Shown here: positions 23,162 to 32,134 of the stretch, one piece after another
Numbering within the stretch: the first letter of the stretch is position 1
How the letters are laid out: each line of letters starts with the position of its first letter
NCBI GenBank assembly: GCA_000620545.1
Contig: JIBA01000005.1
Location: 1 to 51,344, forward strand
Source: Intrasporangiaceae bacterium URHB0013
GTDB taxonomy: Bacteria > Actinomycetota > Actinomycetes > Actinomycetales > Dermatophilaceae
DNA: 51,344 nt
Direction: 5' to 3'
The notes under the pieces: generated by a model
Told to the model about the DNA's origin: nothing
Seen by the model: only the letters and a program-made list of their open reading frames with translations
Database searches by the model: none
Position numbers and translations under genes: made by a program

Positions 23162-24145
23162 GTGACCAGAGATTCCGGCTCGGATCCCGTGCCCGACACC
23201 GCCGAGATCCTGAGCCGGCTGGCGCCCCTCCAGCTTCCCGAGGTGAGCCCGCTGATCCTGCGCGGCCAGCGCTTCGACGCCGCGTCGCCCGCTGTCATGG
23301 CGATCGTCAACCGCACCCGCGACTCCTTCTTCAGCGGTAACCGCCATGCCGACCTGGAGTCGGCGAAGACTGCCTTCGTCGACGCGGTCGAGCTGGGCGC
23401 CGACCTCGTCGACGTCGGCGGCGTGCGCGCCGGACAGGAGGGTGAGGTTGTCGACGCCGACGAGGAGATCCGACGCGTCGTGCCGTTCCTCCAGTGGGCG
23501 CGGGCGGAGCGCCCCGACGTGCTCCTCAGTCTCGACACCTGGAGGTCGGCGGTGGCCCGTGAAGCGGAGGGCGTCGTCGATCTGGTCAACGACACGTGGG
23601 CTGGGCACGACCGGGGGCTGGTCCACGTCGCATCCGACATCGGCGCCGGATACGTCATCTCACATACCGGCGGCCTTCCGCCTCGGACCGATCCGGTCGA
23701 CGTCTCCTACGGCACCGAGCCCCTCGACGTCGTGCGGGACGTCGTGCGCACCCTCGCCGACGGTGCCCGTGCCGCCGAGCAGGCCGGCATACCTCGTGAG
23801 CGCATCCTCGTCGATCCGACCCTCGACTTCGGCAAGACCACGGCACACTCGCTGGAGGTCCTGCGGCACACGGCCGACGTCGTTGCACTGAACTACCCTG
23901 TGCTGCAAGCTTTGTCGCGCAAGGACTTCGTCGGCGAGTCGCTCGACCTTCCCCCTGAGGAGCGCCTCGAGGGCTCACTCGCAGCCACGGCGGTCGCGGC
24001 CTGGCTCGGTGCCACCGTCTTCCGTGCGCATGACGTCCGGGCCACCCGACGGGTGGTCGACATGGTGGCCACGGTCCGCGGGGACCGGCCTCCACGCCTC
24101 GCTCTCCGAGGGGTGCGTCGTGACGACGTGGCGAACGGTTCGTGA
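23162..24145 (+). CDS. folP2: dihydropteroate synthase-family protein (FolP2-like)
   Basis: 327 aa. TIM-barrel motifs of the DHPS family are visible: MAIVNRTRDSFFSGN, GADLVDVGGVRAG, LSLDTWRS and ILVDPTLDFGK. Actinobacteria often hold two copies; this sequence is divergent at the usual pABA and pterin sites (VNRTRDSFF in place of VTPDSFSDGG), as in mycobacterial FolP2, for which DHPS activity has not been found in M. leprae. So it may not make folate. The GTG start at 23162 sits at the predicted transcription start. Confidence 0.85.
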   Translation: MTRDSGSDPVPDTAEILSRLAPLQLPEVSPLILRGQRFDAASPAVMAIVNRTRDSFFSGNRHADLESAKTAFVDAVELGADLVDVGGVRAGQEGEVVDADEEIRRVVPFLQWARAERPDVLLSLDTWRSAVAREAEGVVDLVNDTWAGHDRGLVHVASDIGAGYVISHTGGLPPRTDPVDVSYGTEPLDVVRDVVRTLADGARAAEQAGIPRERILVDPTLDFGKTTAHSLEVLRHTADVVALNYPVLQALSRKDFVGESLDLPPEERLEGSLAATAVAAWLGATVFRAHDVRATRRVVDMVATVRGDRPPRLALRGVRRDDVANGS

Positions 24146-24372
24146 ACGCACAAAATACGGCCCCGTCCGACGGGCCGACAGGCCCGTATTCTGCTAGGTT
24201 CGTCGCGGTTGCAGTTGCAGTTCCTCGCAGTCGAGCAGGTGCCCGTCATCCGCAACGGTGACGGGATTTCTTTTCGGCTTCGGTGGGTTCGCCCGTCGAG
24301 TGGAGTCAAGGCGGCAGCTTGGGAAACGCGAGGTGCGTTGTCCCACACGCTAAAGAAGGAAGAGTTACCCGT

Positions 24373-24576
24373 ATGGCACAGGGCACCGTCAAGTGGTTCA
24401 ACGCTGAAAAGGGCTTCGGCTTCATCGCCCAGGACGGCGGCGGCCCCGACGTTTTCGTCCACTACTCGGCGATCCAGTCGAACGGCTACCGTTCGCTGGA
24501 CGAGGCGCAGCGAGTCGAGTTCGAGGTCACGCAGGGTCCCAAGGGCCCGCAGGCCGACGCAGTTCGCCCGCTCTGA
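24373..24576 (+). CDS. cspA: cold-shock protein
   Basis: 67 aa single OB fold. RNP1 GFGFIAQ and RNP2 VFVHY are intact and the start [14 protein letters not shown] is typical. It binds single-stranded RNA or DNA and melts RNA structure. AAGGAAG lies upstream. A gene-free 227-base leader precedes it, as is usual for cold-shock mRNAs; a -10-like TATTCT near 24187 would give a long 5' UTR. The symbol marks the family, not orthology with E. coli cspA. Confidence 0.96.
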   Translation: MAQGTVKWFNAEKGFGFIAQDGGGPDVFVHYSAIQSNGYRSLDEAQRVEFEVTQGPKGPQADAVRPL

Positions 24577-24625
24577 TCACTCGAGATCAACAGCAACGAG
24601 CGACACCCAACCCCAGTCGTTTGTG

Positions 24626-24658
24626 ACAAAGCCCCCGGCCATCGGCCGGGGGCTTTGT
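24626..24658 (+). terminator. cold-shock gene terminator
   Basis: A 15-bp perfect stem (ACAAAGCCCCCGGCC with its complement) and ATC loop, ending TTTGTTAT. It lies between convergent csp and LCP genes and can serve both. Confidence 0.88.
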
Positions 24659-24686
24659 TATGTGGCCCGTGCTGCAGGGCGCGGAC

Positions 24687-26231
24687 TCAGCAGGTCTCGT
24701 AGGAGTCGGCCGACGACGTCGTCGGGGCGGTCGTCCTCGTCGGGGTGCTGGTCGACGTCGGTGTGCTCGTGGACGTCGACGACGGCTTCGGCGTCGCCTT
24801 CGGCGGCGCGATGCCCTTCTGGACCAGCTCGCGGATCAGCGCGTAGTCGGGATCGTTGGAGAAGACCTTCTGCTTCTGCGTCAGGGCCACGCTCGCGATC
24901 TTCGACTTCTGCACACGCTCGACGAGCTCGACGAACGCCGGGAGGTTCTGCACCGGGATGTCGGTGTAGATGTTGTCCTTGAGGATGCTGGCGACCTCGG
25001 GGTACTTCCTGACCATCTGGGCCGGGTTGACCTGCTGGACGATGGCCTGGACGACGCAGCGCTGGCGCATCTGTCGGAACGTGTCGCTGTCCGCCGCGCG
25101 GGTGCGGGCGTACCAGAGGGAGTGGTAGCCGTCGAGGTGCTGGCGCCCGGGCTCGAAGTAGCCCTTGACGCCGAACATGCGGCCACTGGCGTCGTGCTCG
25201 CCACCGATGGTCAGCTTCGTGCCGTAGCCACTGAGCTTGACGTTGATGTCGAGCCCGCCCATGGCGTCGATGAGCCGCGAGAAGCCCTTGAGGTCGATGA
25301 CGACCATCTGGTCGACCTCGAGCCCGGTGATCTGCTGGACGGCCCCGCGCAGCTCCACACGGCCGGGCTGGTCGCCGGCCGGGTAGGCGCCGGGGTGCGC
25401 CTTGGCGTAGTTCTCTGCGTCGACGTAGAGGTTGGTCAGCATGCACTGGCCGGGGCCCTGGTCGCAGGCGCTGTCGGGCGCCCCGAAGCTGCCAGAGGGG
25501 TAGATGGCGCGCAGAGGGCTCTCCGGCGCCAGTGGTGCCTTGAGCAGGTTGCGGGGCATCGAGATGAGCGCGGTGCGGCCGGTCTTGGTGTCGATGCTCG
25601 CGAGGATCATCGAGTCGGTGCGGATGCCGATGCGGTCGGCGCCGGCGTCGGAGCCGAGCAGCAGGATGTTGACGCGCGCCTGGTCGGCCCAAGGATCCTC
25701 ACCGTCGGCGACCTGCGCACCGGCGCCCGGGTCGGTGGAGGTCACGCCGAAGACCTTCGCCACGGTGCTCTGCGTGATCGTGGCGTACTCCGCGAACTTG
25801 AACGACGAGCCGGCGACGAGGAAGACCATCAGCGTGGTGAAACCTGCGAGCAGGCGCGTGCGGGCGCGGTCGAGTCGCGTGGGACGGGACTGGACCGCGG
25901 TGAGGATGATCGAGCCGCACCAGAGGATGCCACCGACGACGAAGGCGACGGCGATGAGCTGCAGGATGCTCGGGCGCGCGACGATCGCCAGCACCGCGTT
26001 CGTCACGCCGGTTCGCATCACGTAGTAGGCGCCGACACCGAGGCTCGCGATGGCCACCACGAGCAGCAGCCAACCCACCTTGCGGCTGCGGGTCTGGGTC
26101 AGACCTGCTCCCGGGACGACGGTGCCGAGCGCCGTGAGCCCGACTGCGCGACGGAAGCCGGACCGGAGCTCGCGTCGCAGCGCCTCGCGGGTCGGGGACG
26201 CAGCCGGACCTCGCGTGTTCGGGTAGGTCAT
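24687..26231 (-). CDS. LytR-CpsA-Psr (LCP) family cell-wall transferase
   Basis: 514 aa. A basic cytoplasmic N-terminus and three or four membrane helices (residues about 50-165) precede the extracellular LCP domain: NILLLGSDAG, RTDSMILASID and LISMPRNL in the front, ARTRAADSDTFRQMRQR near the active-site end. LCP enzymes attach secondary wall polymers to peptidoglycan from lipid-pyrophosphate donors. The C-terminus is a Thr/Ser/Pro tail ending in a cysteine. AGAGAGGA precedes the ATG. An 18-bp palindrome lies in the leader. Confidence 0.92.
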   Translation of the reverse strand: MTYPNTRGPAASPTREALRRELRSGFRRAVGLTALGTVVPGAGLTQTRSRKVGWLLLVVAIASLGVGAYYVMRTGVTNAVLAIVARPSILQLIAVAFVVGGILWCGSIILTAVQSRPTRLDRARTRLLAGFTTLMVFLVAGSSFKFAEYATITQSTVAKVFGVTSTDPGAGAQVADGEDPWADQARVNILLLGSDAGADRIGIRTDSMILASIDTKTGRTALISMPRNLLKAPLAPESPLRAIYPSGSFGAPDSACDQGPGQCMLTNLYVDAENYAKAHPGAYPAGDQPGRVELRGAVQQITGLEVDQMVVIDLKGFSRLIDAMGGLDINVKLSGYGTKLTIGGEHDASGRMFGVKGYFEPGRQHLDGYHSLWYARTRAADSDTFRQMRQRCVVQAIVQQVNPAQMVRKYPEVASILKDNIYTDIPVQNLPAFVELVERVQKSKIASVALTQKQKVFSNDPDYALIRELVQKGIAPPKATPKPSSTSTSTPTSTSTPTRTTAPTTSSADSYETC

Positions 26232-26247
26232 GGAGTCCTCTCTGATG

Positions 26248-26265
26248 GGCTCGTGCGCACGAGCC
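26248..26265. promoter_or_regulatory. 18-bp palindrome in the LCP leader
   Basis: GGCTCGTGCGCACGAGCC is a perfect palindrome 16 bases upstream of the LCP start codon. It may be a repressor site or an mRNA hairpin affecting translation. Confidence 0.4.
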
Positions 26266-26407
26266 GATGCATATTGTGCCCTGCCAACCTGTTATGTGCC
26301 GCATCGACCTGGGTAACGCGCCCCCCGGTTTGGGTCGGGCGGACCGGTGCCGGTAGCCTGTGCTCGCCCGTGCATCCTGCCCGCTTCGGCGGCCGCGTCA
26401 TGGGCAC

Positions 26408-26497
26408 GGAGGCGTCGCATAGTGGCCTAGTGCGCCCGCCTGCTAAGCGGGTTGAGGATAAAACCTCTCGCGGGTTCAAATCCCGCCGCCTCCGCCA
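26408..26497 (+). tRNA. tRNA-Ser (anticodon GCT)
   Basis: 90 nt with encoded CCA and long variable arm. Acceptor GGAGGCG pairs with CGCCTCC; anticodon loop CTGCTAA; T loop GGTTCAAATCC. Confidence 0.96.
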
Positions 26498-26504
26498 GCA
26501 CGAC

Positions 26505-26543
26505 ACAGAAGGACCCCGACGTTTTTCGTCGGGGTCCTTCTGT
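26505..26543 (+). terminator. tRNA-Ser(GCT) terminator
   Basis: A 17-bp perfect stem (26505-26521 with 26527-26543) and TTTTT loop, eight bases after the tRNA. Confidence 0.9.
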
Positions 26544-26568
26544 CTTGTCGTGATCGAAGGAGGGGAGG

Positions 26569-26690
26569 GGCCGCGAAGTTTGGCCTTTCGACGGTGGCTG
26601 GGCCGCGAAGTTTGGCCTTTCGACGGTGGCTGGGCCGCGAAGTTTGGCCTTTCGACGGTGGCGAGGCCGCGAAGTTTGGCCTTTCGACGG
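26569..26690. repeat. 32-bp tandem repeat, 3.8 copies, intergenic
   Basis: Units start at 26569, 26601, 26633 and 26665 and begin GGCCGCGAAGTTTGGCCTTT. They are almost identical with no spacers, so this is not a CRISPR array. The last, partial copy ends one base before the stop codon of the DUF6328 gene. Role unknown. Confidence 0.95.
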
Positions 26691-26691
26691 G

Positions 26692-27213
26692 TCAGGTGGG
26701 GGAGCTGCCGCGCTTCTGCTGGTCGTCCGGGTCCGCCGGGCGGCGTCCCCGGCGTTGCATCAGCGGCAGGACGACCCAGAGGGCCACCGCGAGCACGGCG
26801 AGGGCGACGCCGATCCAGAACGCGGTGGTGTTCGAGAGCACCACGTCGAGCACGAGCACGACCCCACCGAGGATGCCGACCACGAGGAAGAACAGGCCGG
26901 TGCCGATGAGGGTGTCGGTGTGCCGCACGACGTAGTCCTTGAGCCCCTGTCGGAAGAGGATGCGGTGCATCGCGACCGGCGCCATGAAGACGAGCGTGCT
27001 GATCGCGACCGAGAGCAGCGTGGTGATGTAGATGCCGCGCTGGAGGTCGGTGAGGGTGGTGAACCGCTGCTGGAACGGGATCGTCAGCAGGAAGGCGAAG
27101 AGGATCTGGACGCCGGCCTGGACGATGCGCAGCTCCTGCAGCTGCTCACCGAAGTTGCGGTCGAGCCGCTGGGCCTCACTCTCGTCGCGGCTGTAGCGGT
27201 GTGAGTTGCTCAT
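26692..27213 (-). CDS. DUF6328 family membrane protein
   Basis: 173 aa. A polar, charged N-terminus (RYSRDESEAQRLDRNFGEQL) precedes four membrane helices (residues about 35-155) and a basic tail. ELRIVQAGVQILFAFLLTIPF matches the conserved first helix of DUF6328 proteins. It is an inner-membrane protein of unknown function. The ATG at 27213 is preceded by GTACAAG and no clear ribosome site, so it may have a very short leader. Its 3' end touches the 32-bp tandem array. Confidence 0.85.
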   Translation of the reverse strand: MSNSHRYSRDESEAQRLDRNFGEQLQELRIVQAGVQILFAFLLTIPFQQRFTTLTDLQRGIYITTLLSVAISTLVFMAPVAMHRILFRQGLKDYVVRHTDTLIGTGLFFLVVGILGGVVLVLDVVLSNTTAFWIGVALAVLAVALWVVLPLMQRRGRRPADPDDQQKRGSSPT

Positions 27214-27297
27214 GGACGTCTTGTACCCCGCCGGCCACCGGAAGACCCGGCGGACGAGGTGAAGTGGTCGAGCGGCATACGTCCTCGGGAACGACGG

Positions 27298-27373
27298 AGG
27301 GCCCGGCACCTCTCGGTGCCGGGCCCTGCATCACGTCACCCCGTCGCCGCCCGCCGCCCAGCAGGCGGCGGGC
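27298..27373 (-). terminator. double hairpin after pckG
   Basis: Two perfect hairpins: 13 bp (27298-27310 with 27315-27327, AGGGCCCGGCACC) and 10 bp (27349-27358 with 27364-27373, GCCCGCCGCC). They lie just past the pckG stop on the minus strand. Confidence 0.8.
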
Positions 27374-27391
27374 TGACGACGGGACCACCGC

Positions 27392-29236
27392 TCAGCTCGC
27401 GCCGATGCGGGCCTTGAGGCCGTCGAGCTCGGCCCACAGCTCCGCGGGGAGCCGGTCGCCGAACTTGTCGAACCACTCCTGGATGAGCGGCAGCTCCTTC
27501 TCCCAGTCGGACGCGTTGACCGCGATGGCCTTGGCGACCTGCTCGGGCGTCATGTCGAGGCCGTCGATGTCGAGGGAGTCCCCGGTCGGCACGAACCCGA
27601 TCGGGGTCTCCACGGCATCGGCATCCCCGTCGAGGCGCTCGACGACCCACTTGAGCACTCGGCTGTTCTCGCCGAAACCCGGCCACAGGAAGGAGCCGTC
27701 CTCCTCGTCGCGGCGGAACCAGTTGACGCCGAAGATGCGGGGGAGCTTGGACGCGTCCGCGCTCTTGCCGATCTCGAGCCAGTGGTTCATGTAGTCGCCG
27801 GCGTGGTAGCCGATGAAGGGCAGCATCGCCATCGGGTCGCGGCGCACGACACCGACAGCGCCGGTTGCGGCCGCCGTGGTCTCCGAGGAGAGCGTCGCGC
27901 CGATGAAGGTGCCGTGGGTCCAGTCGCGTGACTCGTAGACGAGCGGCACGGTCGTCTTGCGGCGGCCGCCGAAGAGGATCGCGTCGATCGGCACGCCGTC
28001 GGGGTTGTCGTACTCGGGAGCGATCATCGGGCACTGCGAGGCCGGCGTGCAGAAGCGGCTGTTCGGGTGGCTCGAGGGAGTGCCGGCCTTGCCGTCCTCG
28101 GGTGTCCAGTCGTTGCCGTGCCAGTCCGTGAGGTGCGCCGGCGGCTCGTCGGTCATGCCCTCCCACCACACGTCGCCGTCATCGGTCAGGGCGACGTTGG
28201 TGAAGACCGAGTTGCCCTTCTCGATGGTGGCCATCGCGTTGGGGTTGGTCGACGCGCCCGTGCCGGGCGCGACGCCGAAGAGACCGAACTCCGGGTTGAC
28301 GGCGTAGAGCCGACCGTCCTCACCGAAGCGCATCCAGGCGATGTCGTCGCCGACCATCTCGGCCTTCCAGCCGGGCACGGTGGGCGTGATCATCGCGAGG
28401 TTCGTCTTGCCGCAGGCCGAGGGGAACGCGGCCGCGATGTAGTGGACGGAGGCCTTGGGTGAGGTGAGCTTGAGGATGAGCATGTGCTCGGCCATCCAGC
28501 CCTCGTCGCGGGCGATCGCGGACGCGATGCGCAGCGAGTAGCACTTCTTGCCCAGGAGGGCGTTGCCGCCGTAGCCGGAGCCATAGCTCCAGATGGCGCG
28601 CTCCTCGGGGAAGTGGACGATGTACTTCGTGTCCGAGCACGGCCACCTCACGTCCGCCTGGCCCTCGGCGAGCGGTGCGCCGACGGAGTGGAGCGCCGGG
28701 ACGTAGTCCGCGTTGGTCTGCTCGATCTTGCGCAGCACCTTGTCGCCGCAACGGGCCATGACGAGCATCGAGACGACGACGTAGGCGGAGTCGGTGATCT
28801 CGACTCCGAACATCGGGACCTTGGCGTCGAGGTGACCCATGACGAACGGGATGACGAACATGGTGCGTCCCTGCATGGAGCCGCGGTACAGCTCGGTCAT
28901 CCGAGCCTTCATCTCGTCAGGCGCCATCCAGTTGTTGGTGGGGCCGGAGTCCTTCTCGTCGACGGAGCAGATGTAGGTCTGGCCCTCGACGCGCGCGACG
29001 TCGCTGGGGTCGGAGGCGCAGTAGAAGGAGTTCGGCTTCTTGCTCTCGTCGAGCCGGACGAAGGTGCCGGACGCGACGAGCTGGTCGGTCAGCTCGGTCC
29101 ACTCCTCGGGGGAGCCGGTGATCCAGCGGATGTCGCGCGGCTGCGTCAGCTCGGCGACCTGCTCGACCCATGCGGAGAGTCCCGCGTGCGTCGTGTGTCT
29201 CTGTGTGTCGTGGGTCGTGGTCAAGTCGGGGCCCAT
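27392..29236 (-). CDS. pckG: phosphoenolpyruvate carboxykinase (GTP)
   Basis: 614 aa from the ATG at 29236, near the family norm of 605-610. P-loop [24 protein letters not shown], the GTP-PEPCK-specific [12 protein letters not shown] segment and [12 protein letters not shown] are all present. It converts oxaloacetate and GTP to PEP in gluconeogenesis. An in-frame GTG at 29293 would add 19 residues but has no ribosome site; GAAGGG next to the chosen ATG is rather close. A 440-base upstream region carries a long palindrome. Confidence 0.96.
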   Translation of the reverse strand: MGPDLTTTHDTQRHTTHAGLSAWVEQVAELTQPRDIRWITGSPEEWTELTDQLVASGTFVRLDESKKPNSFYCASDPSDVARVEGQTYICSVDEKDSGPTNNWMAPDEMKARMTELYRGSMQGRTMFVIPFVMGHLDAKVPMFGVEITDSAYVVVSMLVMARCGDKVLRKIEQTNADYVPALHSVGAPLAEGQADVRWPCSDTKYIVHFPEERAIWSYGSGYGGNALLGKKCYSLRIASAIARDEGWMAEHMLILKLTSPKASVHYIAAAFPSACGKTNLAMITPTVPGWKAEMVGDDIAWMRFGEDGRLYAVNPEFGLFGVAPGTGASTNPNAMATIEKGNSVFTNVALTDDGDVWWEGMTDEPPAHLTDWHGNDWTPEDGKAGTPSSHPNSRFCTPASQCPMIAPEYDNPDGVPIDAILFGGRRKTTVPLVYESRDWTHGTFIGATLSSETTAAATGAVGVVRRDPMAMLPFIGYHAGDYMNHWLEIGKSADASKLPRIFGVNWFRRDEEDGSFLWPGFGENSRVLKWVVERLDGDADAVETPIGFVPTGDSLDIDGLDMTPEQVAKAIAVNASDWEKELPLIQEWFDKFGDRLPAELWAELDGLKARIGAS

Positions 29237-29676
29237 CCCTTCGCGCGCGGTGCCGCCGGCACCACGTCGTGCCGGTGTGAAGCTGCTCCCCACGTGGAGC
29301 CGGGGCAGGCCCGGATCGGGCTGCAGGTGTCCACATGCTGAACAGATGACGTGATGACTTCAAGGTACGCGCCGCCGCAAGCGCAGTTCACCCCCAGCGG
29401 GCGCCCCAGCGGTGAGACGGCTCACACCACGGTCGGGCCGCAAGAAATACGACAATTCTCTGTCGGTTTCTTGCAGGACTTTCACTACTCCTCCGTAGGA
29501 CCCGGACCGGTCGGGAGGGGCGTGCGGAGCCGATCACGTATGCCGCGTGCGCACCCTTGTGGGTCGGCGCGGCGGGGGAACCAGGCCGCGTCCGCATGGC
29601 CGGCGCGGGGCCGATTTCGTGGTGGCGGACCCGAGGCGCTAAGGTAACTTTTCGTTCCTCCGCGTGACGGAACGAC
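29237..29676. promoter_or_regulatory. pckG and tRNA-Arg upstream region with AT-rich palindrome
   Basis: 440 bases with no gene. It contains an interrupted palindrome at 29440-29474: GCAAGAAA, two bases, CGACA, a 6-nt centre ATTCTC, TGTCG, one base, TTTCTTGC. A GTATGCCG motif lies at 29538 and TAAGGTAACTT near 29640 may be part of the tRNA-Arg promoter. The palindrome is a candidate operator for pckG. Confidence 0.5.
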
Positions 29677-29749
29677 GCACCCGTAGCTCAACGGATAGAG
29701 CATCTGACTACGGATCAGAAGGTTAGGGGTTCGAATCCCTTCGGGTGCA
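29677..29749 (+). tRNA. tRNA-Arg (anticodon ACG)
   Basis: 73 nt, no encoded CCA. Acceptor GCACCCG pairs with CGGGTGC; anticodon loop CTACGGA; T loop GGTTCGAATCC. A34 would be deaminated to inosine by TadA, whose gene is at 50422. Confidence 0.97.
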
Positions 29750-29790
29750 CTCTGTGTTGAGACAGAGAACAGCAGTTCAGAGCACGAACG

Positions 29791-29821
29791 GGGCCCGCCG
29801 CGCACTGTGCGCGGCGGGCCC
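29791..29821 (+). terminator. tRNA-Arg terminator
   Basis: A 14-bp perfect stem (GGGCCCGCCGCGCA with its complement) and CTG loop, followed by TTTGT, 42 bases after the tRNA. Confidence 0.85.
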
Positions 29822-29980
29822 TTTGTCTGCCCAGGGTGTGCCCCATCGCGCCCTCCGTCGGGTTCGAACGAATCCACGACCATGGCCGCGCGGCGTGGGT
29901 AACCTCGAGTCTCAAGCACCTCGTGAGGTGCTCGAGGGCCCCTCAAAGCGTGAGTGACCCTGCAGCGGGAGGGGACAGCC

Positions 29981-30535
29981 ATGAGGTCACCTGGCGCACG
30001 TCACAGGCGTCCGGGCCTGCTCGTTGCGACCCTTGCTCTGGGCCTCGGCGTCACCGCAGGAATCGGCGCATGCGGGTTGCCGGACACCTCGAGGCCAGCG
30101 GCCCCAAGCCCTTCTGGCGGGCCTCAGGCCCCGACCGGTGCAGTGCGGTCTCCGGCGACCGGCCCAGAGCCGACGGGCGCGGCGCCGCAGGCCACGGGGA
30201 AGCGGCTGCCCGGCATGAGCCTCACGGAGCTGGAGGAGCGCGCGGCAGGCAAGCAAGCGGGCGCTCAGCCGGCGCCGACTCAGACGTCGCCGCTCAAGGG
30301 CACGTGGTTCATCGGTGAGCTGGGCACCTATCTCGTCGGCCGAGGCATCCCGGCAGGGACGTACGAGTCGGCAGGAGCCATCGGTGGCGGCACATGCCAA
30401 TGGACGCGGTTGAAGGGTGGCAACGCCGCCGTCCTGGCATCCGGCTCCGCCACCGGCCGCACCAAGGTGACCATCCAGAAGACAGATGGCTTCTTCGCGA
30501 CCCAGGACTGTGCGAACTGGCAGAGGATCTCCTGA
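29981..30535 (+). CDS. putative lipoprotein, 184 aa
   Basis: A basic n-region (RSPGARHRRPG), hydrophobic stretch LLVATLALGLGVTAGIGA and cysteine near residue 32 suggest lipid anchoring, though the lipobox (AGIGAC) is not perfect. A Pro/Ala/Thr-rich linker to about residue 110 leads to a small domain with GTYLVGRGIPAGTYES and a paired Cys (CQW and DCANW), like the small all-beta domain at the end of many actinobacterial surface lipoproteins. GGGAGGGG precedes the ATG. Function unknown. Confidence 0.78.
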   Translation: MRSPGARHRRPGLLVATLALGLGVTAGIGACGLPDTSRPAAPSPSGGPQAPTGAVRSPATGPEPTGAAPQATGKRLPGMSLTELEERAAGKQAGAQPAPTQTSPLKGTWFIGELGTYLVGRGIPAGTYESAGAIGGGTCQWTRLKGGNAAVLASGSATGRTKVTIQKTDGFFATQDCANWQRIS

Positions 30536-30585
30536 CGAGACCGCGCTCGGCCGATCAGGCGGTCACCCCATCCGCTCCACCCGAG

Positions 30586-31845
30586 TCATCGGGGACCTGC
30601 CGGAGGGGTGGACGCGTGCGCGGCTCTGCTGGCCGAGGGCAGCCGCTCGGTCGCGAGCAGGCCGACGGCGAGCGAGATCGCGACCGACGGCATCTGGACG
30701 AGGAAGTCACGAAGGTCGCCGAACCCGGAGACGACGTCGTCGCCGAGCAGCGCGGTGGTGCCGCGCAGCCCGAGGCCTCCGACGGTGAGCACGAAGAAAC
30801 CGCCGAGGAGGAGCACGAGGCGCGGTGGCCGACCGGCCGGCCTCGACGCGATCCCCGCGAAGGTGCCGAGTGCGACCCCGGCCAGGAGGGCGCCGGTGAT
30901 GTCTCCCACGAGGCGCGTGGCGCCCTGCTGGACCAGGTACGTGCCGATGACGGTCGGGACGAGCCAGGGCAGGACCGACAGCGGGGCGTTGAACGCGAGG
31001 ACGAGCCCCACCGAGAACGGCACCCATGCCAGCACCACCGCGATGAACGGCAGGGTGGGTTCGACCGGAGTCTCCGTCAGGAGACGGTCGTTGCCCGTGA
31101 GCTCGGCGGCCGCTGCGATGCCGACGACGAGCAGGGCGAGGACGAGCGCGGCGTAGACCAGACGCGTGGCGCCGGACGTGATGCGGCCGGCGATGAGCTC
31201 TGCGGCCGCTGCCGAGAGGTAGTCGCCGGGAACGACGATGAAGAGAGCCGGAACGACGACGAGCACCACCCCCGACCTCGTCGCGAGGCCGGACAGCAGC
31301 AGGGCGGCGATCATCGTGAGCAGGAAGGCGCCGATGAACGGGGTCAGCGCCTCGAAGCGACGCCCTTCCAGCGAGACGAGCAGAACGCCCATGACGGTGC
31401 CGAGCACGACGGTCGCCGCGACCTCACCGAGTGTGGCGACCACGCTGGGCGCGAAGCCGACCGTGAAGAGCACGACGCCGACGACCCGCAGCCACCGGGG
31501 CCACCGCGGTGCGCTGGCCTCGACGGTGTCGAGGCGGCGGGAGGCCTCCGGTACCGACAGGCCCCGCTCGATGTCCGAGACGAGGGCCTCGAGCTCCACG
31601 ACCTGGTCCAGCCGTGAGAGGCCGGGCGCGGCCCTGACCACCGCGACGCGGGCGGAGGCGCCCGTGTCGCCGTCGGTGAGCAGCACCTGCTCGGGGAGCA
31701 CGAGGATCTCGACCTCGACGCCGAACGCGGTCGAGACGCGGCCCACTGCACGCTCGAGCATGATGACGCCCTCGCCGCTCGAGCGCAGGAACAGCGCCGC
31801 GATCCTCACCGTGACGCCGAAGGGGTCAGCAACGGCATGGTCCAC
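30586..31845 (-). CDS. threonine/serine exporter (ThrE) family protein
   Basis: About 419 aa. A soluble N-terminal part (ALFLRSSGEGVIMLERAVGRV, ILVLPEQVLLT) is followed by about ten membrane helices in two blocks, the DUF1212 and DUF3815 fusion of ThrE, which exports threonine and serine. The start is uncertain: I chose the GTG at 31845 with GAGG six bases upstream; the open frame runs on to 32187 but that part is Pro/Arg-rich and has no ribosome site. The 3' end converges with the lipoprotein gene. Confidence 0.8.
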   Translation of the reverse strand: MDHAVADPFGVTVRIAALFLRSSGEGVIMLERAVGRVSTAFGVEVEILVLPEQVLLTDGDTGASARVAVVRAAPGLSRLDQVVELEALVSDIERGLSVPEASRRLDTVEASAPRWPRWLRVVGVVLFTVGFAPSVVATLGEVAATVVLGTVMGVLLVSLEGRRFEALTPFIGAFLLTMIAALLLSGLATRSGVVLVVVPALFIVVPGDYLSAAAAELIAGRITSGATRLVYAALVLALLVVGIAAAAELTGNDRLLTETPVEPTLPFIAVVLAWVPFSVGLVLAFNAPLSVLPWLVPTVIGTYLVQQGATRLVGDITGALLAGVALGTFAGIASRPAGRPPRLVLLLGGFFVLTVGGLGLRGTTALLGDDVVSGFGDLRDFLVQMPSVAISLAVGLLATERLPSASRAAHASTPPAGPR

Positions 31846-32028
31846 GTCGGCCTCGGGCGCCGCGCGAGCGACCGCGTCACCCGGACGGGATGAGACTCCG
31901 GTGGCCGAGACGGCAAGGGGTGGTCGCGGATGTTGCTCGGCCCGCGAGCGTCCGTGAATCTCGGGGACTCGGCCCCGGTCCCCCACCGTGGTGGGTAGCG
32001 TCGAGGCACCCCGAGGTGAGGAGTGCCC

Positions 32029-32133
32029 ATGTCGACCCAGTCGCCCGCTCGGACCGGTGCCGGCCTGCCGCTCGCGCTGACTGCCCTGTTGACGTCCGGG
32101 TGCGCCGTGCTCCACAGGGGCAGGACGGTGTGA
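32029..32133 (+). CDS. possible small lipoprotein or leader peptide, 34 aa
   Basis: MSTQSPARTGAGLPLALTAL, then LTSGCAVLHRGRTV. A strong GAGGTGAGGAG ribosome site precedes the ATG by seven bases. A short hydrophobic stretch ends in TSGC, a weak lipobox. One base separates its stop from the GTG of the hydrolase, so its translation may be coupled to that gene. Codon content does not settle whether the peptide itself has a role. Confidence 0.42.
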   Translation: MSTQSPARTGAGLPLALTALLTSGCAVLHRGRTV

Positions 32134-32134
32134 C

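Noticed and set aside
24146-24372. Riboswitch in the cold-shock leader
   Set aside because: The leader is long but shows no recognised aptamer; long leaders are normal for cold-shock genes.
26569-26690. CRISPR array
   Set aside because: The four 32-bp units are head to tail with no spacers between them, and no cas gene is near.
27298-27373. Attenuator before the DUF6328 gene
   Set aside because: Both hairpins lie just past the pckG stop on the same strand, so termination of pckG is the simpler reading.
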